Assembly: GCF_000283155.1 (NCBI RefSeq)
Contig: NW_004454165.1
Location: 43,940,441 to 44,004,440 of the forward strand
From: Ceratotherium simum simum
Lineage: Eukaryota > Chordata > Mammalia > Perissodactyla > Rhinocerotidae
Length of the DNA stretch: 64,000 nucleotides
Reading direction: 5' to 3'
Of this stretch, positions 34,255 through 45,819 are shown one piece after another. Made by a program: the position numbers and the translations under genes. Positions within the stretch are counted from its first letter, which is position 1, and the number at the start of each line of letters is the position of its first letter. Under the pieces are notes generated by a model that worked only from the letters and a program-made list of their open reading frames with translations, ran no database searches and was not told where the DNA came from.

Positions 34255-36640
34255 TCATTGTAAGAAGAAAAGCGTCCAGTCTCCACTGGGCACCTTTCCA
34301 CTTGCTCCAAGAATCCAAAGTCAGGCTTTTTGAACTTCATACACTGTAGTTTTTAAACCATGGTGAATACAAATCTGAAGACAGAAAGGACTGGAACTCG
34401 GGGTGCCTGGGTTCCACGCCCAGCTTCCAGAGCTAAGCCGAGTCTGCTTGGTCCACAGGCTGTCCCTGAAGGGAGCCTGAGCTGATGACTCAGCCTGTCG
34501 CTTCCTTCCTGCTCTCTGGAGGAGGGCTTCCCGCAGGGGCACAAGGAGGACTGCGGCTCCCACTGCCCCAGTGCAGTTCCAGAGCCAGGAGGCAAGTCTT
34601 CCCTTTCGGGGCCTGATGACCAAGGCCTATGTCACGTACTGAGCCCAGGAGCCCAGAAGTTACCGCCTGGGGGGCGGGCAGGCATTGAGGAGATGCGACA
34701 CCGCCAGCACCATTTCTGAACTAACCCAGTGGGAACCTTCTGGTGGATTTCCCCGAATTCCTTTCTAGCCCTCAATGCTGAGTTTACAAAGGCCATTGAG
34801 AAGTCCCAGGCAGGAAACACATGCAGATTTATTTTATTAACTCTTAAGTGGGTTTAAGGCAGAGAGTTGAGGAAAGTAAGCAGAAGCAACTGCTCCAGCT
34901 CGGAACGAGAATCTGGCATTGACATTTTGTTCCTGGCCCCATTCTGACTTGCTAAGCGTGTGTTAGCATCCTCTGTGTCTTAATTTTCCATGAAATAATG
35001 AAAAATACAACAAAACGGTTGTATAGTATTTTGAAATTCGTGTTCAAAAGGACAGTATTTGGTTCTTCTTTTTTGAGAGGATCTTGTACTTTCATTTCAT
35101 CTTTGTTTTCATTTTTTTGTTCTCTAAGCTAAATGCCAACATTTAAACTATATATAAATAGGCACAATTGTGTAATTATCAGCATGAGACTTTTAAGATA
35201 GACTCAGATATTCAAAGGCTTCTGCACCAACAGAATTTTTTTAAACTCCCAACCGTGTTCAAAACGCCCTTGAAAGCTTGACTTTTCTATGAGACTTTCA
35301 GAGCTAATTGGCAAGGCCCAGCTCAGCCCAGAGCGTTGGCGAGGATCACTAGCTATATTTAACCTCCCGGCACTGTACTGAAATGCTTCATTCCTGGCTA
35401 AGTCCCTGGGTCGAGCTACAAGACTATCTATTCAAAACCCAGAGAGGCCCAGGTCACTGCTAACCCCAATGCTGACTTTCCCCCCAGAACCCGGGAAGTA
35501 GTGAGAGCAGCGGAGATTTCCGAGGGTCAGCACCCAGCAGGCACCACTAACACCATGGACGCACCTGCTCAATGCACTTCTCAGCAGCATTCTTTGTGAG
35601 GTGGGGCTCACATGGTTTCCATCGTGGCCCGACGGGCTGCTGTGAGCCACCAAGATTCCTTTGCCGGCTCGTGGCAGAGCTAGGGGCTCAGGGCCCACGT
35701 CGCATCTGCTCTGCAGCCCCCAGCTCACGCTCATGCTCAGAGAAGCCCCGTAATCATTGGTCCTCTGCTTTTGCAAAAGGTCCCAGTCCCCGAGACTCCA
35801 GAGTCACACGTGGAAGTCACCAGAGTTAACATCACAAGGGAGAGTTTCTCAGGTAGCAGAAAACTTACACATTTTCTTTTAAGGCAACTGTGAAATAATG
35901 GGGCTATAACAGAATTTATAGGGCCACTGTATTTACTTTGTCTCAAATTTTCTTCTTAAGAAATAAAAGGAGATTGCATTTTTGGTTACACACACTTGTC
36001 ACTAAATCTTTGTACTTTCTTCTCTGTCCGGTGAAGGCATCTCATAGACTTACTAGGATGGGCAACATCGGCGTCTCCCCACGAAGCACAGTGAACTAAA
36101 AATGTAGTTGAGGCAACAGGTGCTGAACCTCAAAAAATCTGTGCTTACCAGTCTCAGTGTTACTGGAGCCAAAGAGAGTATTCTTTTTAATTTCACATGA
36201 CTGCACTCAAGTACTAATTACACCCATTAGAAGTTCTCTTCATCACTGCCGATGGCATAATTTGACTGCAAGTGCTTTGAAAATATAGACACCTGGTGTT
36301 CCAGTAACTGAGTCAACCGTTGGGTTTACTCAGATTTCTAACAGGGGCGATTAGCATGTGCCACCTGCTGGAAATCATGACAACGTCCCCAAGTGAAAGG
36401 AGAAGCCTGGAAGGTTGTCTTCCAGAGCAACTCCGCAAACAGGCTCCCAAGTCTCAGCAGGCCTGGGGCTCTCGGGACCCCTCCTTTCCGCCTGGAGAGC
36501 TGGTGGTCAGACGACAGGTCCATCGGCCAGCTGGAGTTGTTCCAGATCTCGCCCGGTGGCTGGGTTACAGAGGTGATTCTGTTCCACTCAAGCCCTCCCT
36601 GGGCCCTCACCAGACTAGCCTGCACCCCACACCTCCTGGA
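34255..36640. other. Intergenic DNA, AT-rich centre
   Basis: The part at 34.85-35.40 kb is AT-rich and not obviously repetitive; it includes a TATA-like motif at 35149-35160. The part near 35.56-35.72 kb resembles an antisense MIR. No gene recognised. Confidence 0.4.
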
Positions 36641-36745
36641 CCAGGACTCAACCCTCAGCTGCATCGTCACGGCCAAAGGGCCAGTTAAAAGCAGCTGGCT
36701 GGGTCCCACCCCCTGAGGCTCTGATTCAGCCGGTCCATGGCAGAA
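36640..36745. repeat. MER5-like hAT fragment
   Basis: 'tgggtcccaccccctgaggc' and 'tctgattcagccggtccatg' match part of a MER5-class element. Confidence 0.5.
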
Positions 36746-37105
36746 TTTGCCCAGAATTTGCTTTTCTATCAAGTTCCCAAATGATATTTCACTGTTGTTC
36801 CGGAATGGAATCTTCCAGGGACTAGCAGGGTTCTCGAGACATGGGACTTCAGTTTTAACACTGGAGCAGTCCTGGGGCAAGCCGGACAAGTTGTTTCCCT
36901 GGGGTCTGCACTCTGAGAACACTAACCTGAAGTATCTACCCCAGTGATGGAGTCACACTTCTAATATTAACAGTTCAGACTTTCTCCTTTGAGATGTAAA
37001 TGCACAAGGCAGATAACAGAACACACAAGTCCCTAACACCTAATCTGGATTTGTTTACAAGAACTTTTCTCTTATAAAGAGAAACTTTCAAAGAGGCAGC
37101 TGTTT

Positions 37106-37390
37106 GGGGCCGGCCCTGTGGCTTAGCGGTTAAGTGCACGCGCTCCGCTGCTGGCGGCCCGGGTTCGGATCCCGGGCGCACACCAACGCACCGCTTCGCC
37201 GCCCATGCTGAGGCCGCGTCCCACATACGGCAACTGGAAGGATGTGCAACTATGACACACACCTATCTACTGGGGCTTTGGGGAGAAAAAGGAGGAGGAT
37301 TGGCAATAGATGTTAGCTCAGAGCTAACATCCTCCTCAGCAAACAGAGGATGTCAGCTCAGGGCTGGTCTTCCTCAGCAAAAAAAAAAAG
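37106..37390 (+). mobile_element. ERE SINE 2 (tRNA-derived)
   Basis: The tRNA-related head 'ggggccggccctgtggctta' and box 'ggttcggatcccgggcg' are followed by two tail modules and an A-rich tail. Flanking copies of a 13-bp target, aaagaggcagctg (37090-37102) and aaagaggtagctg (37391-37403), differ at one base. It carries the same palindromic tail motif (37309-37331) as SINE 1 but lacks one tail module. Confidence 0.96.
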
Positions 37391-37404
37391 AAAGAGGTAG
37401 CTGC

Positions 37405-38175
37405 TCAAACAGGAAAGAACCTTTGAGAGACCGTGTGGTCCAAGCCAAAGATGAACTTTCTATACTTCACTTCTTTAGGGCTTAACTCTAAACTTCATAG
37501 AATGTCATGCTCTTTTCTAATATCAGTACGTAAAATCATTTCCACATCTTGATTTTATGCACTGAACAGCTTTAGTTCCATTCATTGACTTTTTAACAAC
37601 ATCTCTCAATCAGTAATATAACAAAGCCCCACACGCCCAGGGGCTGCAAGTAGCCAGCGTCACTCTCTTGGTTCTGAGGTTGGTGGGCGGTCGTCCTGGT
37701 GGCTTGGGCTGGTGGTCCCACCAGTGCGAGTGGGGCAGCCAGGGTCTCCCGCTGCTTGTTCTCTCCGTCTCGGGCAAGCAAACCAGCTCGTTCACGTGGT
37801 GCCAAAGGGTTCCCCACAGCAAGAGTGGCGGCTGCAAGATTCATGCGTTTTCAACATCTGCTCATGTCCCATTGGTCAAACTACGTCACGTGGCGGCCCC
37901 CAGAGCCAGTGTGGAGAGACCACGGGCCCAGAAGCTTGCCATCCTGCAGTCTGATAAATCTCATTGTTTCTTTTAACAAAAGCTTCATTGTTTCCGAGTT
38001 GTCTTTAAAAGTAACTTGTGAGAAATGGGAAAGGCTGACTGGCGGAGCCCTGACCAAGTGTCCAGCTGACGAGGCTTCTCGAATTCTCAAATCTAGGGGG
38101 CTGGCCAGCGGGTTGCCCAGGGCTGTCCCGGTCACAGCATCCACAGAAACCCCTCAGCCCTGGGCAAACCGAAAA
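37405..38175. other. Intergenic DNA, no recognised feature
   Basis: No gene or repeat family recognised. Confidence 0.35.
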
Positions 38176-38179
38176 GGCT

Positions 38180-38335
38180 GGTCACCCTGGAATCAGCCGT
38201 GAGATTTGAACAATTGTCACCCATCTTGCAGGCGAGGAAATCGTGGCTTGGTGACCCGAAACAGTTCCCCCAGATGCGCTCATAAGTAAGCAGGGGGCCG
38301 AGCCAGCGTCAGAGCCACAGCTGCCACACCAGCTC
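38180..38335 (-). repeat. MIR SINE fragment
   Basis: 'catcttgcaggcgaggaaat' and 'gggccgagccagcgtcagag' fit the antisense MIR. Confidence 0.6.
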
Positions 38336-38659
38336 ACTTCAACAGCTAAGAGGCACGGTCAAATTTGGGGTAGGCGCTATCGCCCCGTCTGGATCACTCG
38401 CTTTGTTTAAATTCATGATTCCAAATTACTTTGGTCTGTGTCGAAAAATAAAACTCAAATTTACCTTCAAAGGCAGAGTTACCATATTTAAGGATATTGC
38501 AAACAATGTGCTACTGGCTCTGAAGAAGTGAAAAATGCTCTGAAGAGCAGCATCATCACCATGCGAGCACGTGGTCTTCTACCAGACATCGGTGCAGCTC
38601 AGCAAAAACGGCCGCACTGTCCACCGGGCCCACGTCCTGTCCTGTGCCTGCACCCTGCG

Positions 38660-38880
38660 TGCTCGTAGCTGACTGCATGTACAGGCGCTGTGTGAGGTGC
38701 TTAACACGCATTAAGTCACTCGATTCTTCTACAACCCCGTAAAACAGATGTTATGGCTAGCATTCTTTTTTTACAGGGTTTAAGCATCTTGCCCAAGGTG
38801 ACATAGCCAGTAAGCAGCAGAACCATGATTTGAACCTGTTTCCTGTCCCAAGTCCTTGCTTAATCACCACACGCAGGTGC
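38660..38880 (-). repeat. MIR SINE, nearly full length
   Basis: The antisense MIR order is intact: 'cttaacacgcattaagtcac', 'ttacagggtttaagcatctt', 'gcccaaggtgacatagccag', 'gaaccatgatttgaacctg'. It is a clear, long copy. Confidence 0.85.
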
Positions 38881-38884
38881 CTTC

Positions 38885-39690
38885 GGCTTAGGCACAAAGG
38901 TCCAGACGGATCCCAGGCCCCAGTGCACAAGCTCTTCCCATGCCCTGCAGAGCAGCCCACGCTTGGAGGACCCTCCCTTGTTCTGCTGAATAAGTTCACA
39001 CGGGCTGGTTGAAAACCAAGGGACCCACCAATTCCCACCAGGTGTCCTCTTGGTGGAGATACCGCAGTTAAACGGCGCTGGGGCAGGGCCCTCTGCGCAG
39101 GGCCTACCTGGGCCTTATCTCTGGCCAAGGGCAAATCTCTGAGCAGCTCTCGACAGAAGCACAACACTGGTGAGAGCCTTCTTACTGAGACAAGGCTCGA
39201 CACCTCATAGGAACTCTTTAAGAGGAGGACCTCGAGGTGCCACTGGGGTGAGGATTCGGAAAGCTCGCTCTGTGTGCCTTCCTTTGAAAAACAACATTTA
39301 AAGCAGAATCTATGCATTTGTTTGAAGAACGTAGGGGAGGGCTGAGGGCTGTCAGGGGAGGCAGAGAGCGGGCCTCACCTCTGGGGGCACACGCCAGCTC
39401 CTCAGCAACTGTCTCTCCGGAAGTTCCAGATTTCCACACACCATCCTCACAGCACCGTTCACTGGGTTACCAGTCTCAGACAAGGGGAGAGTCTAGCACA
39501 GACTTCTTACGCTGCCAAGTGAGAACTGAGCTAACTTTCTCTAAAGAAACCTGACTTGAGGGCTAAATTTCTGAGTCCTCGCAGGACGAACAGTATCTTT
39601 ATTCTTTATCCTCACACATGACATAGACCCTAGGCTAAAAATAGGTGTCCCTTCGGACGCTGGAGTTAGGACTTCCTCGTCTTCTGGCTC
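38885..39690. other. Intergenic DNA, no recognised feature
   Basis: No gene or repeat family recognised. Confidence 0.35.
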
Positions 39691-39899
39691 CTTGGGTTGC
39701 TGCCCATTGACTTTGTTCTTCCCGAGTGAGGTCTCCTGCCTGCCCGCCCACCCACCGGCACCGCATGGAGCTCACAGGGGTGGGCACTTCTCTCGGCCTC
39801 CGAGGTCTGTCCAGGGTGTCAGCTCCTTCAGCCTGAAGACTCGAGCCCTTGTCTGGGAAACATTCCTGTGTTGTTTCTTGGATAATCCCCTTATTTGAT

Positions 39900-40215
39900 T
39901 TTATCTGATTCTCTTCCCTGAATGCCTATGAGTGGGGAGCTGGAACTCCTAGCCCGATCTTCTGTGTCTTCTGTCTTCATCTCAGAATCTTCATCTTTTC
40001 TTCTTTTTACTCTGCAGTTTCTTCAACTTTATTTCCCAGTCCCTCTATTGAACTTTTTACCTGGCCGCCATATTTCAAATTTCAAAAAGTCTTTGTTGTT
40101 GTCTAAGAGCATCCTAGTCTTGAAGATACTGATTAGAGAGGTTTTTTTATTTTTACATTTTCTTGGGTCCCTGAATAATCTCTCTTTCTTCAGGGTCTTC
40201 CTTAGAGGTCTTCCT
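39900..40215 (-). mobile_element. Antisense L1/HAL1 ORF1-region fragment
   Basis: Plus-strand text such as 'ctttatttcccagtccctct', 'attgaactttttacctgg' and 'tttcaaatttcaaaaagtct' is the antisense of the lysine- and glutamate-rich ORF1 region of an old L1 or HAL1 element. It is heavily mutated. Confidence 0.6.
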
Positions 40216-40439
40216 CCCCGGCGTGTGCACGTTTCCCTTCTCTCTCCTCCTCCTGCTCTGCGGCTCCCTGTTTCCATCTTCAGGGAAGGACTGTTTGAAG
40301 ACCACGTGTGGACTAATCGTCCTCTTGTCTGCTGCCAGCCCCGCCTATTCTGTTCACCATCCTGGTTTTGATGAGGGTCTCAGGAGGAGAAAAGACAGAA
40401 AGTCGTTTTTTTTTAAGAATTACTTGTTTTGTTTTTTTC

Positions 40440-41775
40440 CTGTTGGTCACACCTGCACCTGGTACAAAATTCAAACAGTACAGGAGGTAGACGAAGACAG
40501 CAGAGCCACCCTCACCCCGTGCACTAGCCCCAGAGCGAGCAGGAGGTCTGTGCGTGTTTAAATGGAGACTCATATCGCAGCACACGCTGCACACGACCCC
40601 GCTGTCCTCTTCCCCTGGCACACGTTCTCATTTTTCTAAATCATTGCATACAGAGCTACCTCATTCAGAAGAAACTGCACAGTTTCCCATCACATTGAGG
40701 CACCAGCGTTGACTGGACCACCTCCCCGCTGAGGGGCGTGCCGTGTTTCCTCCTACAAACACCCTCCATGCACCTTCAGTGCAGGGCTCCACGCAGTCAC
40801 TCAGGCCCACAGCTCCTGCTTCTGGCCGTCCTCGGAGCCTGTCTTGTCTGCGTGGTCACAGCTGCCCACCCCCCCACCCCAGGAAAGGGCAGAGGAGGCA
40901 AATCCATGATGCAAAGGCCTAAACCCAGAGATGGCACCCGTCACTCCACTCCCTTTCCTGGAGCGACCCGTGGCCACGGCCAGCTGCAGGGGAGACGCAG
41001 TGCGCTCGCCACGTGCCCAGAGGAGAGAAGGGTTTGTGGACGACACACAGGCTCCTCCACAGAGCTCGCTGCGATGCTGATTGCGTTTCTTGCTGTTCTG
41101 ACTCCTTTCGTAACTTTAAGGCCAATGTATTTCTTTTGCTGCGAATGTCTGTTTCTCTTTGTTGCTTATTTTTCCATTGGGTCTGTGGTCTCTGAACGGA
41201 TTTGCTGGGACTCCTTATCTACCAAAGAAATTAACCTTTTGTCTAGGACTGTACCTTGAAAATACTTACCCCAGTTTTGTTGTTTTGCCTTCAGATTGTG
41301 TTTACACTGATTTTTTTTCACGTTAAGATAGATTTTATTTTTACGTAATCAAATTTATTAATATTTTATTTTTTAAATTATTTCTATTAATCTCATATTT
41401 TATCTTCTCAAGTTTTGTGTCACTCAGAGAGACTTTCCCTTTATTTTTACAATGGCTCGTATTTTCATTTACTACTTTCATTTTCTCCAGTTACATTTTG
41501 GATTATCTAGAATTTATTTGGGCATAAGGTGTGAGGTGAGGATAGAAGTTAATTTGTCAGATGGTATTGAGTTGTCTCAAGACCACGTGTGGACTACTCC
41601 TTTCCAAGATGACCTGGGGTCATTTTCATCAGTGGATTCCTGTATAAACCTGAGGGTGTTTCTGGGCTCACGGACCTATCATTTCCAGATGAGCTCTACG
41701 CCCACAGCCATGATCCTTTCTCTCAGGTATTTTTGTGGCTATTTTTGATACTTTTTCTGGTCTAGTTAAAAAAAT
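40440..41775 (-). mobile_element. Antisense ancient L1 sequence
   Basis: T-rich sequence with L1M-like motifs in antisense order, such as 'ggtacaaaattcaaacagta', 'aaatcattgcatacagagct' and the long T-rich part at 41.25-41.50 kb. Unique-looking sequence at 40.73-41.05 kb may interrupt it. Borders are uncertain. Confidence 0.5.
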
Positions 41776-41859
41776 ACACAACACCTGTGCGTGCTTGTCA
41801 GGATCATCTACCTGGGAAGGCTTTGCACATCCTTTCCTTGTACACCCTCTGCATCCTGC

Positions 41860-42345
41860 TGGCTTAGGCCTGTTCCTGCACACCCCCTGAGTCCCTCTGT
41901 CTTAGCCTTATTCCTGTACACCCTCTGAGTCCTCTCTCTTAGCCCTGTTCCTGCACACCCTCTGAGTTCTCTCTCTTAGCCCTGTTCCTGCACACCCTCT
42001 GAGTCCTCTCTCNNNNNNNNNNNNNNNNNNNNNNNNNNNNNNNNNNNNNNNNNNNNNNNNNNNNNNNNNNNNNNNNNNNNNNNNNNNNNNNNNNNNNNNN
42101 NNNNNNNNNNNNCTCTCTCTTAGCCCTGTTCCTGCACACCCTCTGAGTCCTCTCTCTTAGCCCTGTTCCTGCACACCCTCTGAGTCCTCTGTCTTAGGCC
42201 TGTTCTGTACAACCTCTGAGTCCTCTGTCTTAGGCCTGTTCTGTACAACCTCTGAGTCCTCTGTCTTAAGCCTGTTGCTGTACACCCTCTGAGTCCTCTG
42301 TTTTAAGCCGTTTCCTGAACACCCTCTGAGTCCTCTGTCTTAGGC
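41860..42345. repeat. 37-bp minisatellite containing a gap
   Basis: Units of 37 bp of the form 'cctctctcttagccctgttc' plus 'ctgcacaccctctgagt' repeat head to tail. Central units beside the gap are near-identical and edge units diverge ('cttaggcctgttctgtacaa'). The 100-N gap lies in the most homogeneous part, so the array is probably longer than shown. Confidence 0.95.
42013..42112. other. Assembly gap (100 N)
   Basis: Exactly 100 unknown bases inside a 37-bp tandem repeat. A round 100 is commonly a placeholder, so the true length of the missing array is unknown. Confidence 0.99.
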
Positions 42346-42349
42346 CTGT

Positions 42350-42828
42350 TCTCCACACAACATGATGCTTGTTTTGCTTTGTAAATCAGCCTGACGGTCT
42401 TTTTTTTGTACTAGGTGAGTTGAGCTTATTTTTGTTCATTTCTTGACATGAAGGACCCCATTGGTCCTAGTTTATTCATCATATTCATGGTGTTATTGTT
42501 TCTCCTTAAAATAATTCATTCCATGTGCCCCCATCTGCTGTTTGTTTTTCTTGATTTGGACGTGGGATATTTCATTCCAGGAGATATTTCTGGTCACTGT
42601 TTTCATTCTCTTCCAGGTCACATATTTCTGCATCTTCTGCTGTGTGTGTTGCTTGTTCCTTTCTCTTTATTTCATGTTTTTTATTTTTACTCTATCTCTG
42701 TAAGGACCCTGTGCTCCTTTCATTCTGTTTATGGCTCATCTTCTACTGTGGAGAGTCCTCCTTGTACAGCTGTGGGTCAGAGGTTCAGGTGGGGCCCAGG
42801 GCCCAGTCTCCTTGCCCCATTCCCCAGA
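42350..42828. other. Intergenic DNA between two minisatellites
   Basis: T-rich sequence, perhaps another worn antisense L1. No gene recognised. Confidence 0.35.
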
Positions 42829-42831
42829 GAC

Positions 42832-43550
42832 TGGGGTTGGGTGTGAGATGGAGGTGGGTGTGAGATGGGGGTGGGTGTGAGACTTGGAGGTGGGTGTGAG
42901 ACAAGGGGTGGGCATGAGATGGGGGTGGATGTGAGACTTTGGGGTGGGTGTGAGACAAGGGGTGGGTGTGAGATGGGGGTGGGTGTAAGACTTGGGGGTG
43001 GGTATGAGACAAGGGATGGGTGTGAGATGGGGGTGGGTGTGAGATGGGGATGGGTGTGAGATGGGGGTTGGGTGTGAGATGGGGTGGGTGCGAGATGGGT
43101 GTGGGTGTGAGACTGGGGGCTAGGTGTAAGATGCGTTCTGTGTGAGATGGGGGGTGGATGTGAGACAGGGGTGGGTGTGAGACGGGGGGATTGAGTATGA
43201 GTTGGGGTGTGGGCAGTAGATGGGGTGGGTGTGAGATGGGAGTGGGTGTGAGACTGGGGGTTGGGTGTGAGATGGGGTGGGTGTGAGATGGGGTGGGTGT
43301 GAGATGAGGAGTGGGTGTGAGATGAGGAGTGGGTGTGAGATGGAGGGTGGGTGCAAGATTGGGGGGTTGGCGTGAGGCAGGGGGTGGGTGTGAGGCAAAG
43401 GGTTGGTATGAGACAAAGAGTGGGTGTGAGATGGGGTGGGTGTGAGACGGTGGGGTGAGTGTGAGATGGCGGGGTGGGTGTGAGAGGATGGTGAGTGTGA
43501 GATGGAGGTGGATGCGAGAGGATGGTGGGTGTGAGACGAGGTGGCTGTGT
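42832..43550. repeat. ~17-bp minisatellite, about 40 units
   Basis: About 720 bp of units such as 'tgagatgggggtgggtg', with variants containing 'agactt', 'gacaagg' and 'gatggggtgg'. Antisense open frames up to 311 codons, rich in S, H, T and P, cross it only because the unit lacks stop codons in several frames; they are not genes. Confidence 0.96.
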
Positions 43551-43554
43551 GTGG

Positions 43555-44125
43555 CTTCCGCGGCCCCAGTGAGCACCCCAGCATACCCTCCACCTGAAGC
43601 TCCTGCCTGTGTGCCTATCCAGGGCTCTAACCCATTTCTTTCTCACTTTTCGTGCCGAGCGGGCCTGATGCCCACACGACGCCCTCTCTGCCTTCCCTGC
43701 GGACGTGACCATTACTCTGAGGCGTTTGGACCTGCAGCCTCTCTGGGTCCCCGGCTCCCACGTGCTGTCCTCACGGCCTCCCGATGTCCCCCGTCTGCAA
43801 GGAGTGGGCCCTCACCCGTCTCCTGGTTTTGTTGTAGGTGGAACGTGTTTCTCCTTCTCATTTTCTTCGTTTATTTTCGTTCCCCGAAGAGAAGGGGAAA
43901 TACCGTCCTCATTCTGCCCTTGCACCGCGTGACGTCCCGGTGGCTCCGGTGGCTCCAGTGTCTCCTGAGGTGTTGCTGGCGGTGCCTCTAGATCCTCGCG
44001 CGTGGTCTGGCCTTTTCTCCCTGCAGCTCTCGGATGGGTCCCCATCCAGAGGTTCTGAGATCCCTCTGGCCAGGTCTTCGTGTGGCTCCTTCCGCCCGGC
44101 TTCCCAGCCCTCAGGCGTCGACTCA
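43555..44125. other. Intergenic DNA, no recognised feature
   Basis: GC-rich to 44.1 kb. No gene recognised. Confidence 0.35.
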
Positions 44126-44129
44126 GGAG

Positions 44130-44560
44130 TGGGGTCTTCTTTCCGCGCTGGGAATTTGTCCCAGTAGGTCCTACTGTTCTTCACTCTCCTCTTTCTTTCG
44201 CTGAAACTCCTGGTAGTCAGACATTTTATCTGTGACTCTGGTCCCCCTTGTCTATTTCTCCACCTCCCTTTTTGAGATTTGTTCTGGAAGACTCCTTTGG
44301 CTAGCCTCCATCTCTTCTGTCGGATTTCAAGTTCAACAATCACAATTTTAGTTTCTTGCCTGTTCTCAAATATCATCCTGTTCTTACATTATGGATATGC
44401 AGTATTTTCTTGAATCTTTCTGAGGACAAGAATTAGACTTTTAATTTAATTTTCTTCTGTTTTCTAACTTTTAGCTATTTTCTCTGGTCAGTTGTCTTTG
44501 TGCATCTTCATCACTCTCCTCTTGTTGCTGATTTTCTTCTGAAAGTCTGAGGATACTTGG
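44130..44560 (-). mobile_element. Antisense L1/HAL1 ORF1-region fragment
   Basis: 'ctgaaactcctggtagtcag', 'ttctcaaatatcatcctgtt' and 'tttcttgaatctttctgagg' follow the antisense L1/HAL1 ORF1 region in the same order as the fragments at 39.9 kb and the right window edge. Confidence 0.65.
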
Positions 44561-44564
44561 GTGC

Positions 44565-45390
44565 TTGTGTATGTTAAGAATCAGTGGCTCATTCTGATGA
44601 GATGCTGTGGGTTTTCCATGGACTTCTCTGAATGGAAGAGTAAGCTGGAGTTCTGTGTCCACGGATGGGTTTACCTGGGACAGACGTGTGAGGAGCTGTC
44701 AGTAGGCTGACAATTCCGGCTCCTCCGCACCATCGACATACCCAACCCAGGCCAGAGTAAGGAAGGTTGCACTCTGTGCCCCAGACCCACGCTAGAAGCT
44801 GTGGCCCCACCCAGGCTGCTGAGTCAAGGTCTTTGAAGAAGAGCCCTCTGGGTCTGCCTACTGGGAACCCGCCCACTGTAGGGGAGGGTAGGGGGAGCAG
44901 GGGAGGCAGAAGGGCAGTTGCTGGAAGCCTGTTCTCAGACAATCACACCCCAATCACACCCCATGTCTCCAAGCCTCTCTAGGGATCCTTCAGCAAGATG
45001 ACAGCAGCCTCCACTGTCATGCTCTTCTGCCCTTCCCACCCTCAGAAGTGGTTTGTCATCCGAATTTCCCGTTCTCTTTGCCGGTACAGGCTTATTCTCC
45101 TTGTGTTGGGCTCCTTCCAGCCCACTGGGGCCCGAGGAGGAAGGAGCCCGTGCTGTTCAGTGCACTCAGCAGCCCGCTCCATCATTCAGCTTGAGTCAGG
45201 ACAGATGCCCCGTGCAGTGCCCAAACCTTGGGGGCATTCTGCCACTTCAAAACACCCCATCCATAGTATTCCCAGGGTCTTTCTTAAAATGTGGACATGA
45301 AAATAGACCTATTTCTCTTCTACGAGCTTGAGTAATGCAGAGTCTAGAGGGTGAATTACTGACTTTAGTCTCGTAAATGGTACTCTGCAG
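44565..45390. other. Intergenic DNA, no recognised feature
   Basis: No gene or repeat family recognised. Confidence 0.35.
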
Positions 45391-45394
45391 CAGG

Positions 45395-45815
45395 TTATCT
45401 TTTCCCAATCATGTCTATGGCTGATTCATTCTGGGTGCCTGATTTGTTATGATCATCCCTCGTCTTCCCACTGTCCTGCCAGCTGGTGATTAGTTTCCAG
45501 CTCATGCTGAAATGCTTGGACAGTTTTGGTCCTTGGTACACCTCTTCGTCTGTGTTGAACCTCGCCCTTTTGGATGAAATGGTTTTCCAGGTAAAGGTCA
45601 ATCTCAGAAGGGTAAGACTGGCGTACACATGGTGTACACTGAAGGCTCTGACATAGTTTCATTTTGAACCCGTCTGTGAGGAGCTCTCGGAAGACCTGGT
45701 ACCGCTTCCGTGGTCCCATCACTCCTCCGGACGCTCTGCAGGGTGCAGCGTGTTCCCACTGGCCCCCACTGCTTGAGCTCCATCTCCTTGTGCCTTCTCA
45801 TCTCTCGTTAGAAGA
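45395..45815 (-). other. Protein-like antisense remnant, unidentified
   Basis: On the minus strand three overlapping frames read like ordinary protein rather than low-complexity sequence. One runs 45722-45453 and includes RKRYQVFRELLTDGF and SEIDLYLENHF; a frame before it (45801-45604) and one after it (45628-45395) seem to continue the same composition. That pattern would suit a frameshifted retrocopy. I do not recognise the parent, no poly-A tail or target repeats were found, and chance is possible. Confidence 0.22.
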
Positions 45816-45819
45816 ATGC

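Noticed and set aside
41939..42139. Minus-strand open frame with repeated VCRNRAKRE-like words
   Set aside because: It is a translation of the 37-bp minisatellite across an assembly gap.
42777..43712. 311-codon antisense open frame, the longest in the window
   Set aside because: It lies across the 17-bp minisatellite; the S/H/T/P-rich product simply repeats the unit in a stop-free frame.
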